The position numbers and the translations under genes were made by a program. This document shows, in pieces, positions 11,166-22,846 of a stretch of 64,000 nt of DNA. Below the pieces are notes generated by a model. It worked only from the letters and a program-made list of their open reading frames with translations. It was not told where the DNA came from and searched no databases. The stretch's first letter is position 1; each line of letters starts with the position of its first letter. This stretch comes from Lolium rigidum (taxonomy: Eukaryota > Streptophyta > Magnoliopsida > Poales > Poaceae): the NCBI RefSeq assembly GCF_022539505.1, contig NC_061510.1, forward strand, positions 224,586,043 to 224,650,042, written 5' to 3'.

Positions 11166-11863
11166 ATGAGTGTACCTTGCTCCGACCAGGATTTTAGGCC
11201 GATGAAGGGTAAGAATGCAAGCTTGCCACCGGGGGTGAGAGCAGAGAGGTGTTGGTGCGGCCGCCTTGCGAAGGTGAAGGAGGTGGTTGATTTTTCTGAT
11301 ACGTTCGGCATGAAATATTTCATGTGCACGAGCTATGATCATGATCCACCCAGGCAAACAAGTTCATCGTCCTCGAGGCCTACGGTATGTTGTAACAGCA
11401 TGATAAAAAAAATTATTTGTATGTCATTAATTTTCGTTGATTAACCATAGTATTTGTGTTGCAGTCTCCCCCTCCCCTTTGCATGTGGTTTCACTGGATA
11501 GACCAGGAGCAGCCGGAGTGGGCACGCCGCGAGGTGGAGGAGAAACAACGGCGTGCATGGGCAAGGTTCCATGAGGAGGAGCGTTTCGAAAAGGCTATTG
11601 CTAATGATAAAGCAGAAAGAGAGAGACAGATACAAAAATTAAGGGCGGAGCAAGCTCGAAATCGTGAGGTGAATCAGAAGAGGATGGATGATGAGGCTGC
11701 ACGTAGGTATGCAGAGGAAGAGGTGCGCAGAGAGGCCCGTGAAGCGGAGAGGAAGAGATTAAGGGAAAGAGCTGCCGAGGCGCAAGCGGCGAAGAACGCG
11801 GCGACAAGTCCGGAAAATGGCCACGGTGGACACAGGGCAAATAGAGTGATCTCGTTGTACTAG
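11166..11863 (+). CDS. GRF-type zinc-finger / coiled-coil protein carried by the MULE
   Basis: Two exons, 11166-11384 and 11465-11863, joined by a clean GTATGT...TTGCAG intron, give 205 residues. Residues about 20-85 form a GRF-type zinc finger: RCWCGRLAKVKE, then FGMKYFMCTSYDHDPP and, across the splice, CMWFHWIDQEQPEW, with Cys ligands in CxC...C...C order and the closing W.D. The rest (about 90-190) is a long charged Glu/Arg/Lys helix, almost certainly coiled coil, ending in a basic Ala-rich tail. GRF fingers bind single-stranded nucleic acid in other proteins; a role in transposition or regulation here is inference. The ATG at 11166 is chosen over a GTG two codons upstream. No stops or frameshifts are seen. 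Confidence 0.75.
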
Positions 11864-11943
11864 TTATGTATGTTAATTTCAGTTTTACTTTCGCGTTGTA
11901 TCTTAAAATTCGTTGCAGTTATTATGTTGTATCTTAAACGTTT

Positions 11944-13104
11944 TTACTTATGTTGCATCTTCATTATTGGAGTTAATTTAGAAATTAAACTTATTGGAAC
12001 TAATATTAATATGTCTCCGAGATACATAGAAAAATGTCTCATACATAGATTAAATGCCTGTCGCGCGCATAGATAAATATATGATACATAGAAGTAAGGT
12101 CCATTTGTATCATTCCTGTCGACGACGACGACGTTGCTGCCGTGGCCTTGGACCGGAAGGCGACAACCGGGGACGAGGGGATGAGGTGGACGCAAACCTC
12201 GGCCGTACTGATTTTCCTCATCCTCTCTACGTGTCTCATCTGCTGGCGATCGAGTCTGAAATATGTATGGAGATTCCTGATTTGGGGGAATCAAACTGGC
12301 ATCTGTGCTGATGGTCATGTCTGGGAAAGTTTGCCCAACCTGCAGACTCGCCTCCCCTATGCCTGGAACAGAGCGGAATTCATTGCTGATGGTCATTGTT
12401 TTTAAGAACTCAGGGTCCATTGGTGCCGCAACCGCCCTCCGGGAAGGACCGACGCCTTCTTCGTCCGGGGAGGATTCAGACGAAGAAGAACGAGCGTCAT
12501 CGTCCAACGCCTCTGGCAGTCCCTCCACACGCTCGCTAATGTCAACGAACGCGGACCAGTATCCTGGCTCGGCAGCAAACTGGGCGACCATCTGCTCCGA
12601 TGGGCCGGTGCTATGGCCTGCAGTCAGTGCCTCATGCTCTGATTGGCCTATCATGCCTGCTGCAGTCAGGGCCAAATGCTCCGATTGAACGGTGCTCGGT
12701 CCTGTGACGATGGCCATCTCCTCTTCACCAGCGCCGGTACTACTTCCGGCACCATCATCACCTGATATAAACTGAACATACATCATGGGCTCTCCGTACA
12801 TAGCAGCACCAGGTGTGCTTGCAAACCTCATGTATGTACCCCAATTTCTATCACTCTTTACTTCCCGCAAACCCCAACGGGCAGGTGTCCCATCATTCCC
12901 TCCTACGACGATGAGAGCCTCAACGGTCATCTTCTTCCCACGCATCTCACGCCCAAACTGTGCTCGGATGCATCTTCTAACATCCAAAAATTCTCTATTG
13001 ACCATGTCTGTCACTACAACTTTCATCGAGTCGCAGCGCGACACATCGACACCAGAAAATTCGTCGCGTACGACGTCTCCATAAAACACTAACACAGTTT
13101 TCAT
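11944..13104 (-). CDS. MURA-like N-terminal protein without catalytic domain
   Basis: A 386-codon uninterrupted frame. Residues 1-115 (starting MKTVLVFYGDVVRDEFSGVD, with ...GTPARWGLREVKSDRNWGTY and YGEPMMYVQFI) resemble the PB1-like N-terminal domain of plant MULE transposases. About 116-235 is a low-complexity Ser/Glu/Ala linker with two SEHxALTA repeats. The DDE catalytic core, MULE domain and SWIM zinc finger that should follow are absent, so it is either a deletion derivative or a regulator. The last 50 residues are probably read-through of former intron or untranslated sequence. It converges on the GRF gene. Its TATA box candidate is 980 bp upstream, leaving room for an unseen leader exon. 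Confidence 0.6.
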   Translation of the reverse strand: MKTVLVFYGDVVRDEFSGVDVSRCDSMKVVVTDMVNREFLDVRRCIRAQFGREMRGKKMTVEALIVVGGNDGTPARWGLREVKSDRNWGTYMRFASTPGAAMYGEPMMYVQFISGDDGAGSSTGAGEEEMAIVTGPSTVQSEHLALTAAGMIGQSEHEALTAGHSTGPSEQMVAQFAAEPGYWSAFVDISERVEGLPEALDDDARSSSSESSPDEEGVGPSRRAVAAPMDPEFLKTMTISNEFRSVPGIGEASLQVGQTFPDMTISTDASLIPPNQESPYIFQTRSPADETRREDEENQYGRGLRPPHPLVPGCRLPVQGHGSNVVVVDRNDTNGPYFYVSYIYLCARQAFNLCMRHFSMYLGDILILVPISLISKLTPIMKMQHK

Positions 13105-13608
13105 CGTACCTACCGCACAACCATATTTTTAAAATTATATTAGTAAAATCGCAGCTGAACTCATATTACTTTTTTCATAATTTATTATATCAATTATAAC
13201 ATGCACTTAATAATTTTCAATTATTAATTTCATACAAAATCTGGAATAAATTTCCATCCATAAGATAAATATTCTAACATCCAATATAAGACCACATCAT
13301 TTATACCTCAACTTGAAGATGACGGTTCTTCCAGTAATAAATTAGGCGCCACGAAATTCCCAAATAATGCAAATCGTCAACACCACAAGCGGTCCACTTC
13401 TATTACACCTGAAATTCATATTCAACAAATATATTTACAAATATTCGCATGTGCCCCTATCTTTACAAATATATTTACAAATATTCGCATGTGCTACCAC
13501 ATGTAATACTACCAAATATTAATCCGCTGAGAATATGAACTCTACAAATATTATTGTGTTGCGACAGCCATAATATACTACTCTACAATGTTCTTTGCAA
13601 CTAAACTA

Positions 13609-13660
13609 CTCCCTCCGGTTCATTTCTTAAGGCGTATATATTCCGGCGCGATTATTAAGG
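13609..13660. repeat. Stowaway/Mariner terminus, partner end not seen
   Basis: After a TA dinucleotide the sequence CTCCCTCCGGTTCATTTCTT begins, the canonical terminus of grass Stowaway/Mariner elements. I find no matching opposite end before the right TIR of the MULE, so the element is truncated or decayed. The end coordinate is only the recognisable part. It sits in the presumed 5' leader region of the MURA-like gene. Confidence 0.5.
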
Positions 13661-14078
13661 AGTGATTAGCTGAAAAAATCTTTTCTTTCTTACCCCTACA
13701 TACATGCGCACAGCCTCCCTTAAATCTCTCATTACTTGCACAAACCACTCGTTTCCCATCATGCATGCGGCCATACCCACTAACTACATGCGTAATCATT
13801 GTCATACAAATTTTAAAATAACAAATGTCCTAATCACATTCTCTCTAATTACACGTGCTAATAACATTCACAGTAAGAGGCAAAGCATGAGAGACTTACT
13901 TTGATCTGTCTTCTCTGCAACTCAATCTGCTGCATCGTACACTAAACGTGTGTTCACATCAAGAGGCTAAAGCGAGAGAGATTGAGTGCTGCACGGTACG
14001 CTAAGCGTCTGAGTTTGCAGCGAGAGGCAAAATATGAGAGACTGAGTGACTGATTCCGCGCAGACGAAACACACTCGG

Positions 14079-14088
14079 CCTTATAAAG
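14079..14088 (-). promoter_or_regulatory. TATA-like box of the MURA-like gene
   Basis: On the minus strand TTCTTTATAAGGCC reads as a TATA box about 490 bp inside the right end, mirroring the left promoter. Confidence 0.4.
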
Positions 14089-14392
14089 AAGAGTCGAGCA
14101 TCTTTCACAGGGCATATCGAAATCAGCGCCGTTTGTTCACTATTACAAATCTCAGTCTAATTTCTGTACACTGCAGTGCATCCACTGATAAAAACGTTGT
14201 AAACTTTCGCGAGCGGGAATCATCACAATCAGCAAAGTCACATAAAAATCAGTGCAGTTTGTCTCTAATCGCCTCGGAATCAACGCCGTTTCTTTAGTCA
14301 GCGTCAGCAACAGGCTGTCGGCCGGGGAGATTCCCTCGAGGACTTGCCTCCACACGGTGCGGCGGCAGGCGCGACGGACGGCGACAACGCAA

Positions 14393-14574
14393 GCTAACGT
14401 GCCGCCACATGGTGCGGCGGCGGGTCCCTGCCGCCCCTCCCTCCGGCGGCAAGCGCCACGTGTCGGCTGGGGGCGCTGCCGCCACGCACGACGTGGTCCT
14501 TTTTGTCAATTTGCCTCACAGGTGGTCCTTTTTGTCAATGAATTGGGGCAGGTGGTCTCTTTTGTCAAAATTTC
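14393..14574 (-). repeat. Right TIR of the MULE
   Basis: It is the inverted counterpart of 10519-10700, of equal length, followed by the second target copy GATTGCTTC at 14575-14583. Differences from the left TIR are a few substitutions. Confidence 0.9.
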
Positions 14575-14583
14575 GATTGCTTC

Positions 14584-14719
14584 TCACCAACGTGATGAGT
14601 TTTCGTATGTACTTCATGATCGAGCTGGGCACACGAAAAATGAATTTTGGCATCTTGTTTCTCACCAAAGCATTTCAAAATAAAGAGATCATATGATCTC
14701 ATCTCTATCTCTATCTCTA
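14584..14719 (+). pseudogene. Decayed LINE, segment 2
   Basis: This is a short stretch between the MULE target copy and the Helitron start. It reads partly as HQRDEFSYVLHDRAGHTKNE, which fits the region before a plant LINE zinc-binding domain only weakly. It ends in a CTATCT simple repeat that runs into the Helitron start. Assignment to the same LINE as 10116-10509 and 31434-31760 rests mainly on position. Confidence 0.35.
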
Positions 14720-14739
14720 TCTCTACTACTTATAAAGGC

Positions 14740-15969
14740 ACGAAGTTGTGTAGGAAAATACAATCTAGACTGTCTATCTTGGTACATCGCACGGTCACCA
14801 ATCATTTGTTCTCCCCGCCCTCCACCCAAAATTTCCGCGCATGCAATCATCATCTTCCCCCATGTTTCACGCTCCCCTTCCTCATAGACTGTTGCATCTC
14901 ATCCTTCCACCTGACGCACACGACCCTCCACCCCGGGCACCTCACCTCCAAGTGCCGTAGCCAGACCTGGCCGCAGCAGAGCCGCCGCGGCTGGTGGTGC
15001 ACTGGATGAAGGATCACCATGGTGAGGCGGTGGGGTTGCCGGGCGCATCCGACGCGCTGCCTAGGCCAAGCTGCCCTCACCAATGGCGCCGTCTCCATCG
15101 TTCCATTGGGGTACGGCTCGAGCAGCTTCCCTTCCTCGAGAGAACAGACGATCTCAGATCTGCCCCGTAAAAGAAATAGAGAAAACAGGTATGTGTTCAG
15201 TTTGAAATTGTTATTCACGAGTGATCTCTCCATGAGCAACACCTGCGCATCTTCATCCAGTTTAGGTGATTAGTTGGGAAATTCCCTCAATGCTTTATTT
15301 GCTTGAAATAAATACACGATCCTTATGAATTGTGATGTATATTCGCAGAGAGTGACATATTGCTTACATAGAATCCGAACTACCTGGAATACCCCAAGTT
15401 TCTTTTGTACGTTCTACCGAGGCAAGATGTTGCTTCACGCATGGCTACTGCAGGTGATTAGTGTTTTTCTTAGCACGTTACTTTGTGAAGGCATGTGTCT
15501 TAATTGTTTCTTCATAAGCTGAATCATAACTAAATGGGTTTCTTATTTACTTGTTTGTATTCCTCACAGCAATGTTGCCTGGGCCATCTATTCCAAGACC
15601 GTCTCAGGTATATAATATATCGTGCAAAGTATGAACGTTGCCGTGTACGGCTTACATCCAGTATTGTATTAACTTGGTCACATCTATCCCATTTTTACAG
15701 AATTACAGTGTTGATATTTATTATTTCAAAATTCTTACTGTTCCTCTTGAGGTTGTTCTTTCGTTACAAATCTGAGTACGTTCTCATGTACTACCTTATT
15801 TCGGTGATTTTATTCACGCCGAGTAGTCATAACGTGCTTGCCCTCTTTTTGGTATAGCAAATTAATGTATCATTCCAATTTTTAGGAAGGACGTATAAAG
15901 CAAACCAAATTATTGGATGCCTGCATGTTACAGGTGGTGTGGTTCTATTAGTAGGAAGGTATGTATTGG
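14740..15969 (+). other. Helitron interior, no recognised gene
   Basis: This holds a GC-rich stretch (14810-15180) followed by AT-rich sequence. Short segments bounded by splice-like signals (for example ATGGCTACTGCAG|GTGATT at about 15455 and CAGCAATGTTGCCTGGGCC at about 15568) could be captured exon pieces. I cannot identify a parent gene. Confidence 0.35.
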
Positions 15970-16009
15970 AACAACTAGCTAGCTTTGTTTTGACTACTCA
16001 TTGCTCGAA

Positions 16010-16354
16010 GAACCGCTGCTGGACGGCGGAGGCCGTCGAGGTTTGCCTTGCCCAGTGGCTTGCCTCATATGCGACCAAGAGCCAGAGACGCTTCAGCACC
16101 TGCTCTTTAGGTGTGTGGTGGCGAGGGAGATCTGGGCTTGGGCCCTGAGGCGGTGGGCAAGCTAGATTGGATCCCTGATAGTGACGTAGAGCTTCTTGAG
16201 TGGTGGACATCGCGGATTTGCCCCGCGACACATAGGCGAGACATGTGACAGCCATCATTCTCATCTTCTGGTGCATCTGGAGGCACCGGAATGACGTGGT
16301 CTTCAGCGGAACTTCACCCTCCCAGCGGTCCATTAGGGAGAACATCAAGGCGGA
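16010..16354 (+). pseudogene. LINE C-terminal fragment with reverse-transcriptase zinc-binding domain
   Basis: Broken frames read GLPCPVACLICDQEPETLQH then LLFRCVVAREIWAWALRRW, the CxxC...H...C pattern of the plant LINE zf-RVT domain, followed by ILIFWCIWRHRNDVVFSG, its usual downstream motif. The fragment is cut by LARD1 after the GTATG target and appears to continue at 30463. Frameshifts separate the blocks. Confidence 0.75.
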
Positions 16355-19300
16355 GTATGTGTGGGGACCCCGGACTAGCCGTCCGAAATACCCTGTTATG
16401 TATACAGTTCACGTTCCCATGATCAGTGTGCCGTGAACACATAACCGAACTGATATCAAATTACATCATCCTTTACAAAACGGAATAAGAAAAATTACAA
16501 TAAGGTCACATGACCCATCTTTACAAGATAGCCTCGAAGGGCCTAATCTAATCATCAGAGTAGCAGAATCACTTCAGCAGCGTAGAGCCCAGTCATATGC
16601 CTTAACCCTACAGGCAACTGACTGGGAAGACGTTCCTAGCTCGCATAGACGTCGTCAACTCCTTCTTCATCTGTCGAAGTCCTCCAGGTCTGGCCAAGTA
16701 AATAGCCAGGGACAAAGCCGTGAGTACATTTTGAATTGTACTCGCAAACCATTTACAAGTAACTTAACAAAGAGAACGAGGTACCGAGGTCTAACTAGGG
16801 GATCAAGAGGGAATGACCACTTATGTAACAAGAATATGTTATGTAGACGAGAAGAAGTGTTTTAGTGGAGTTAGCATCTCAACTTCATGGGTGAAGGAGA
16901 TGAGAGAATATATCTAAGACATCACTACTTGACTCAATTTAGGAAGATCTTTCACGACATAAACACTTAGGAAGGGTAGAACCAATTTTTATCAATTCCT
17001 TTCCGACCACCTCATTGTGGTCATCAACCATTTTTCCAGTACTCCAAGTACTCCAACACAAATCCCGTTTCTTTCCTTTGTCAAACATTTTTATAAACAA
17101 AACACATCAGGCTAAGCAACAGCCAATCCAACCGTCCATGACCGCGGACACGGCTATTCGAATAGATTTAACTCTCAGAGTTTGCACACTTTCCCCACAA
17201 GATCCGATAAATCCGCCGGGATCATCCCCGGGCCATCATACGAAAGTATGTGGGTATCGGATAACCAGATCGAAGCCTTTCGCCCATTCTAATTAGCAAG
17301 AGGTCCTACCCTATGGAGTATGTACCTCCCCGGCACCGTGGCAGCTCACCTCCTTTTGAGCGTGGCTCCACCGCCAAGCCGGGAGACCCATAGTGTCTTC
17401 CGGACGGGTCAGCCCCGAAGGCCTCCCGTTATACTATTGTCCCAACCTCGACAATCCGGACTCGGGGTATCCGTACCCTTGTATAGTTATGCGGTGCCTC
17501 ATGCTAAAGAGAACGAACGTCGAGCTAAGCCCCGTGCCCATGTTGGAGTAATGTGGTTGCGCTAGTTTGTTGTCATGGGTGAGTACTTAGGCGCCAAAGT
17601 TTTCGTAATATCCCAACCACTTTCTCATCCCCATCATTTTTACCAAATCCTTTCCTTTCTCGAAATCTCACTCGGGCATAACATTATACCCAAGGTTTTA
17701 ACAAAAACTTTTACAACAAGGTAAAACCTTGAGGGTTTTCCCAACCTAAAGTTTATGTGTGAACTAAGATGTAATAGCATAATGATTGCCATTATAACAA
17801 GAAGGGTGTCAAAGGCATCCATACTCCAGTTGAGCATGAATGGAGATAATCAAAAAGTAGGGGAATTTTAATGATATTATCCCAAGTGTTTACTAGAATT
17901 AGGATGTCAAAAGGCGGTGAAATGCGATTCACATACTTAGAGTAAGTACGCAAAATATCGAGAGGGGACATTACACACTTGGTAGCAAGTATGTAAAAGA
18001 ATCAAATTAAGCAAACCCAAGGAAACACAAGAAATCAAGAGACCAAGGATAGAAGGATCTCAATATGGATATAAAGAGTCAAAGTAAATGGCTTGCCTTG
18101 GTTGACTTATTTGTCCCTGGACTTCTTCAACTCCGTCGAATAATAACTCCAACAATATAGATAAAATCCTCGTCCGAACCACTTCTTCTTCTCCGGAATT
18201 GTTCGCATCTATCGCCGGAGAATATAAAAAGAACACAATCAACACACTGTACCAACAAAACAACATACAACAAGCAACAATCAATAGATAACCACTCTAC
18301 TAATGGCTAACATACTAAGGTCTTATAGATACTACAAAACAACTTTAAGAGTTTTGATTTTAGAAAACCCAATTTATTCACCTAATAAGGGCATAAGATC
18401 CTCACCAATTATCAATTGCCTCTTTGGGTATCACCATGGCATAAATTAATTATCCCCTGGTATATAACACCACAAAGAAGAAAAGTGCATTGGTTAGGCA
18501 TCTAAAGCATTCATATTTTATTTTTAAACATTTTTGGAAAAAATAGGAAATCATTTTCCTAGTTTATTTGGCTAATAGACACTATACAGAAATAGGAGGT
18601 AAACAATATGCTACACTCTTTTGAAAACTTAAGAAAAACAATAGGTCTAAGGTTAAGTTGCGGAGGTTTTGTTTTGCGAGAATAAAACATAGGTTGTCTA
18701 TTTTTAAATAAAAATAGTTCATCAAAGATTTTCAATAAACAAAAGTTTTGGTATAACATTTCATGTGATACACACATAACACAAACAGTAACAAATATGC
18801 AAGAACAGAGACTAAAAATATTTTTCCTAGATGTCCAAGTACTAAAACAAGACTAAACCAATTGGATTCACCCAAAAATATTAATTTTACAATTTTAGGA
18901 ATTAGCTCGAGTCTGCAGCATACATAGAACAAGTTTAATATGCCAAAAATTGTACAAAAATCCTAAAAATATGGGACCAGTGGCATTGGAAAGATATTGA
19001 AATTTTTGATCTAACACAACTGGTTTCATCCAATTTGGGTTTGGGGATCTGGAGATAATTTCGATTTAGTGCCACTGGTTTTGAAGCAAAAACAGAAAAT
19101 TTCAATTTTGAAAATGGGCGGGAATTGCCTGGGCTGCGCGGAATTTGAAAGGTGGGCCGGCCCAGTAGAGAATACCAGGTGGAGGAAGAAAGGAAAAGGA
19201 AAAATAGAAGAGAAAAGGAGGTGGGGGCCGGCGGCTGGGCCCCATGTGCATGGGCCGACGTGGCCGCATGGCCCATGCAACCCCACGATCGGGATCGATC

Positions 19301-19778
19301 GTCACGGGGCCGTCGTCCTCGTGTGGCCACGCAGGGACGCGGGCGGGCAGCGGACAGAGGCGACGGGGAAGAGGGGAGGGGCGGGGCTAGGCTCACCGGC
19401 GGGAGGCGGGGCTCGTCGGCGACGACGGGGCGGGGCGGTGGCGTCCCGCGGTGGTGCAGGGACGGCTCGGAGGCGTCCTTCACGTCCGCAGCAACCTCTC
19501 CGAGGTCGGCGTCCTTGCAGCAGCTTCGGGTCCGGCGATCTCCGGCGAACCTAGGCAGCGAAAAAATGGTGGGTGAGGTCAGGCAGAACATGGGTGAGGA
19601 GTTGGAAGGGAAAGGGAGGGGAGAGGGCGGCGTCGTCACCCATGGTGACCGAGGCGGAGTGGCCTTTCAGGCGGGCAGCAGCGGGAGAAGGGGAGCGTCC
19701 TGGCGTCCCTCTGGTGGGTTCTGGGAAGGGGGAGGAGTGGTGTGAGGGAGTGAGGATGGTAGTGAGCTGAGGGAGGGG

Positions 19779-19788
19779 CTTTTATAGG
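19779..19788 (-). promoter_or_regulatory. TATA box of LARD1 LTR A
   Basis: On the minus strand CCTATAAAAG lies in GC-rich sequence. It is conserved in LTR B (28484-28493), and the same 10-mer occurs in the LARD2 LTR (46181-46190). It points in the direction of the element and is a likely U3/R promoter. Confidence 0.6.
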
Positions 19789-20299
19789 CGGATGGGGGAG
19801 AGGGGGTGGTGGCCGTGGCCAACGGGAGAGCGAGCGAGCGGTGGCAGTGGCCAATGGAGAGGCGAGGGGCTGACGTAGGGGAGGTGGGGGCGTGGTGACG
19901 TCATGCTGTAGACGTCAGCAGGAGGGGAGGGGCGAGCGGGAAGAGAGGGGGTCGAGCGGGAGGTGTTCGGGTGTCCTTAGATAAAGACCAACCTTTCCAA
20001 AGACCTACCAACTAACGATGTGCTGACGCGTGGCACCCCGCGTTCTTTCCGCTCGCGTCGTACATCGTCCCGCGCCGCGCGCGTACGTCGCTGCGCGTAC
20101 CTCTCCGGCCTCGCGCGCGTACCTGACCGCGTGCGTGCCTCCCCGCGCGCTCGAGCCCTGATGAATTCATCTACTTGCTGCTAGCTTGCACGAGCTACCT
20201 CCACGCACATGCATGCTAGCCTATGAATGCAACCTCATCTCGTTTTGTTTCCGACACGAGTACACTTATACATAACACATAATTACAGTTACATACAAC

Positions 20300-20600
20300 A
20301 CACGAGTACAGCCACGCACACGACGAAGTACAGTCGCGCACACGACCAAGTATATGTACATAAGTACAGTAGCGCACACGATCAGGTACAGTCGCACATA
20401 CGAGCAGGTACAGTCGTGCACACGAGCAGGTACATATACAGAGGTACAGTCACGTACACGAGCAGGTACAGTCGCGCACACGAGCAGGTACAGTCGTGAA
20501 CACGAGCAAGTACATGTACAGAAGTATAGTCGCACACACGAGCGAGTACAGTCGCGCACACGAGTAAGTACAGGTAACACACGGACGAGTACAACGAGTA
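20300..20600. repeat. Degenerate 22-bp tandem array, only in LTR A
   Basis: About a dozen imperfect units based on GTACAGTCGCGCACACGAGC (plus AG) follow one another, with spacing variants containing GTACATATACAGAG. The 22-bp period is not a multiple of three, so the array is not a coding repeat. It lies wholly inside the segment that LTR B has lost. Confidence 0.8.
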
Positions 20601-22831
20601 AAGGGAAAAACTGCACCAAACACACTAAAAACAGAGGTACTTATCAGTTGAAACACGAGTACACTTCGGTACACACCACAGGTACAATCATACTACTATT
20701 GGAAGTACGGGAAAAAAATATCTCCAAACCTATCAACATGGGATCTAGTTTCGAAGATCTCGACGCGAGGATCTCAAAAATGAAAACGGTTTGTAATTTG
20801 GACTTACGGTTCTCAAGATATTTCATTTTGAAAAAACGAATCTAGAAAAAAAGGGAAAAACTGACACAACCCAGCCTCCCCCTGTCTTCTCTCCTCCCTC
20901 CTTGCTTCCCCTTCCGACACGTGGCGAGCAGGGAGACCACTTCCCAGGGATTTTCTGGCACCACAGCGCGCCACTTGTCGCGTGCGGAGCGAGTTGTCTT
21001 CCCTTCGTGAAGGTTGGCCTTTTTTTAACGATTTGGGAGGTGTTCTGGTGCGTTCTCCCTAGTGTTTCGGTGGGGTTTTGGGCTGCACGTTTTTGGGCTT
21101 GGTTGAGGTAGAGAGGGGAGTCCAGGTGTGTCCCTGGTCTGGGCCTGAGGTCAGGGAGGGGCAACAGGGGCGGATGGTGCCGGTGCACCAAGGCCTGGCC
21201 ATGTGGGGTAAGGAAAGAGAGGGGTGGTGCCCTCTAGGTTTTGCAAAAGAGAGAGGAGGAGGACAAGAGAGGGTGCATGCATGTTGAGTGGAGGGGAGAG
21301 TGCCATGTAATGGCATGGTTGTCATATGCTAAGTCTTGAGAAAGTGGTTAAAGAAGGAAAATAAGAGGGGTGAGGAGGGAAAAAAAAAGGGGTGGTGGTG
21401 ATAATGTCACCATGTGATGAGGGAGAAGGAAAGTGGAGGGAAGATGGGGTTGAGTAGAGAGATCAGAGAGGTGGTCGTTAGATGGTGCAAGGTGGTGGTG
21501 TGGGGTGGAGCAAGGATTTCCAAAGGCATGAGCCGATTGAAGATGATTGCATTCAAGTTGCAAAATTTTTTTGATGGGAAGAAGTAGTGGTGATACCTAG
21601 GGGGGGGGGGTTGTTAATTTTGATACTCATGGCTAACTAGGGTTTTGGAAACAAGAGGGAAGGAGAAAGAAATAGAGAGGGGTGGATGGTGAGTGGAGAG
21701 AGCAGGGATCATGCCATAGCAAGGGTCTCACAAACTCACAAGTTTTGAAAAGAAACCAAAAATAAAAAGAGGGGTAACAAGGTGGTGGTGATGGTGATAG
21801 TGCCAACTGGATATTTTGATAAAGCAAAAAGGTAGGGAGGTGAAGAAGTGGTGGTGATAGTCTAGAAGATTATCAAAATGGTTAGGCCAAGTTGAAAATT
21901 TTCTTGCAGAGATAGGTATACCAAAGGAGATTGATTTGTCAGACAAAAATTAAATTTCCAAGGTCAAGACTATATGGAGGTGTGATCTTGATTGATGGAT
22001 ATGTGAGATGTATTACCGGCAAAGGCAATGATATGGGTATTTGATCACAAATTCAAATACCATTTAATTTGGTGTCTATGGATATGATTTGAAAGGCTAC
22101 TCGGAAACTTTTGAAATGGTAGAGGGTTTTAGAAGACTAGAATGATCCATAGAGAAATAGAAAATATGGATCATTCCATTTCATTTTAGGAAACCAAAAC
22201 TACACATAAAATCTTTCACAAGATCTTAAAGTCATATAAGGTAAGGGTAAACCATTTGGTAAATACTTTGTGTTAAAACAAAATATCCTAAGAATCCATT
22301 TTGTGGCCCTATGATCTAAGGTGATCATAGCCAACTTTAAAAGAAGGGTTTTTGAACAATCCTTTGAATTAAAATTTTGAGTCATAGGACAAAACCAAAA
22401 GAGGTTTTGGGGTTTAGGTCAAAAGATTTGATTATTTGAAAGAGAGGAGGTTAAGGTAATACAAGAGTGACCATAACTTCTCTATTTTACGGAGACTAGA
22501 ATTTGTGTGTTGAGGTACTTATGGGGAAAACACCAAGCATAGGATTTATGCATTGGTAAGGAAAGGAAAAGAATTTTCCAGGGCCACACATGTGTTTTAT
22601 TAAGTGAGTTGTTAAGTTGTTTTAACACTTGAGGTGTTGTTCTAAGAGGTAGCTCAAGACAAAACTCAACAAGCAAAACAAGACAATTCATCTATCAACA
22701 GATCAAAACAATTCATTATAACAAACAGATCAAGGCAATTCATCTAATTAGTCTATAGAAAAAGTTTTTTGTTCCCCCTAATTTTTGAACTAAGGAAAAC
22801 TAAACCTGGTTGCAAAAGTTGGGGTGTGACA

Positions 22832-22846
22832 GATCTTCCACCCTTA
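22832..22846 (-). other. LARD1 polypurine tract, with two internal copies
   Basis: On the minus strand TAAGGGTGGAAGATC abuts the LTR start TGTCACACC. The core TAAGGGTGGAAG recurs at 23163-23174 and 23397-23408, each at the start of an internal repeat unit. Confidence 0.7.

Larger units (their letters stand above)
10519..14574 (+). mobile_element. Mutator-like element (MULE) with two convergent genes
   Basis: The element is 4,056 bp, bounded by 182-bp terminal inverted repeats and flanked by a perfect 9-bp target duplication GATTGCTTC (10510-10518 and 14575-14583). Long TIRs and a 9-bp duplication define the Mutator superfamily. Inside are a plus-strand gene from the left end and a minus-strand gene from the right end. 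The two stop codons lie 80 bp apart, and each gene has a TATA box about 0.5 kb inside its own end. This is the layout of maize MuDR (mudrA/mudrB). The catalytic DDE part of the transposase is missing, so the copy is non-autonomous. Confidence 0.9.
16360..22831 (-). repeat. LARD1 3' LTR (copy A, full length)
   Basis: 6,472 bp. It is near-identical to 25060-30457 except for a 1,077-bp segment present only here (between GGGAGGTGTTC at 19958 and at 21035) and small differences. AT-rich parts flank a GC-rich block (19100-20160). Long apparent frames in the GC-rich block, on both strands, are broken by indels in copy B and I do not call them genes. Confidence 0.9.

Noticed and set aside
11141..11357. 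Minus-strand frames opposite the GRF gene
   Set aside because: They are antisense to the zinc-finger exon and end at the TATA box; the plus-strand gene explains the composition.
18935..19639. Long minus-strand frame (234 codons) in the GC-rich block of LARD1 LTR A
   Set aside because: Its counterpart in LTR B is shortened and shifted by small indels, composition is low-complexity Pro/Ser/Arg, and overlapping frames of similar length exist on the other strand. It is a by-product of GC richness.
20300..20600. Spaced short repeats resembling a CRISPR array
   Set aside because: Units are contiguous, imperfect 22-bp tandem repeats without unique spacers, inside a plant LTR.
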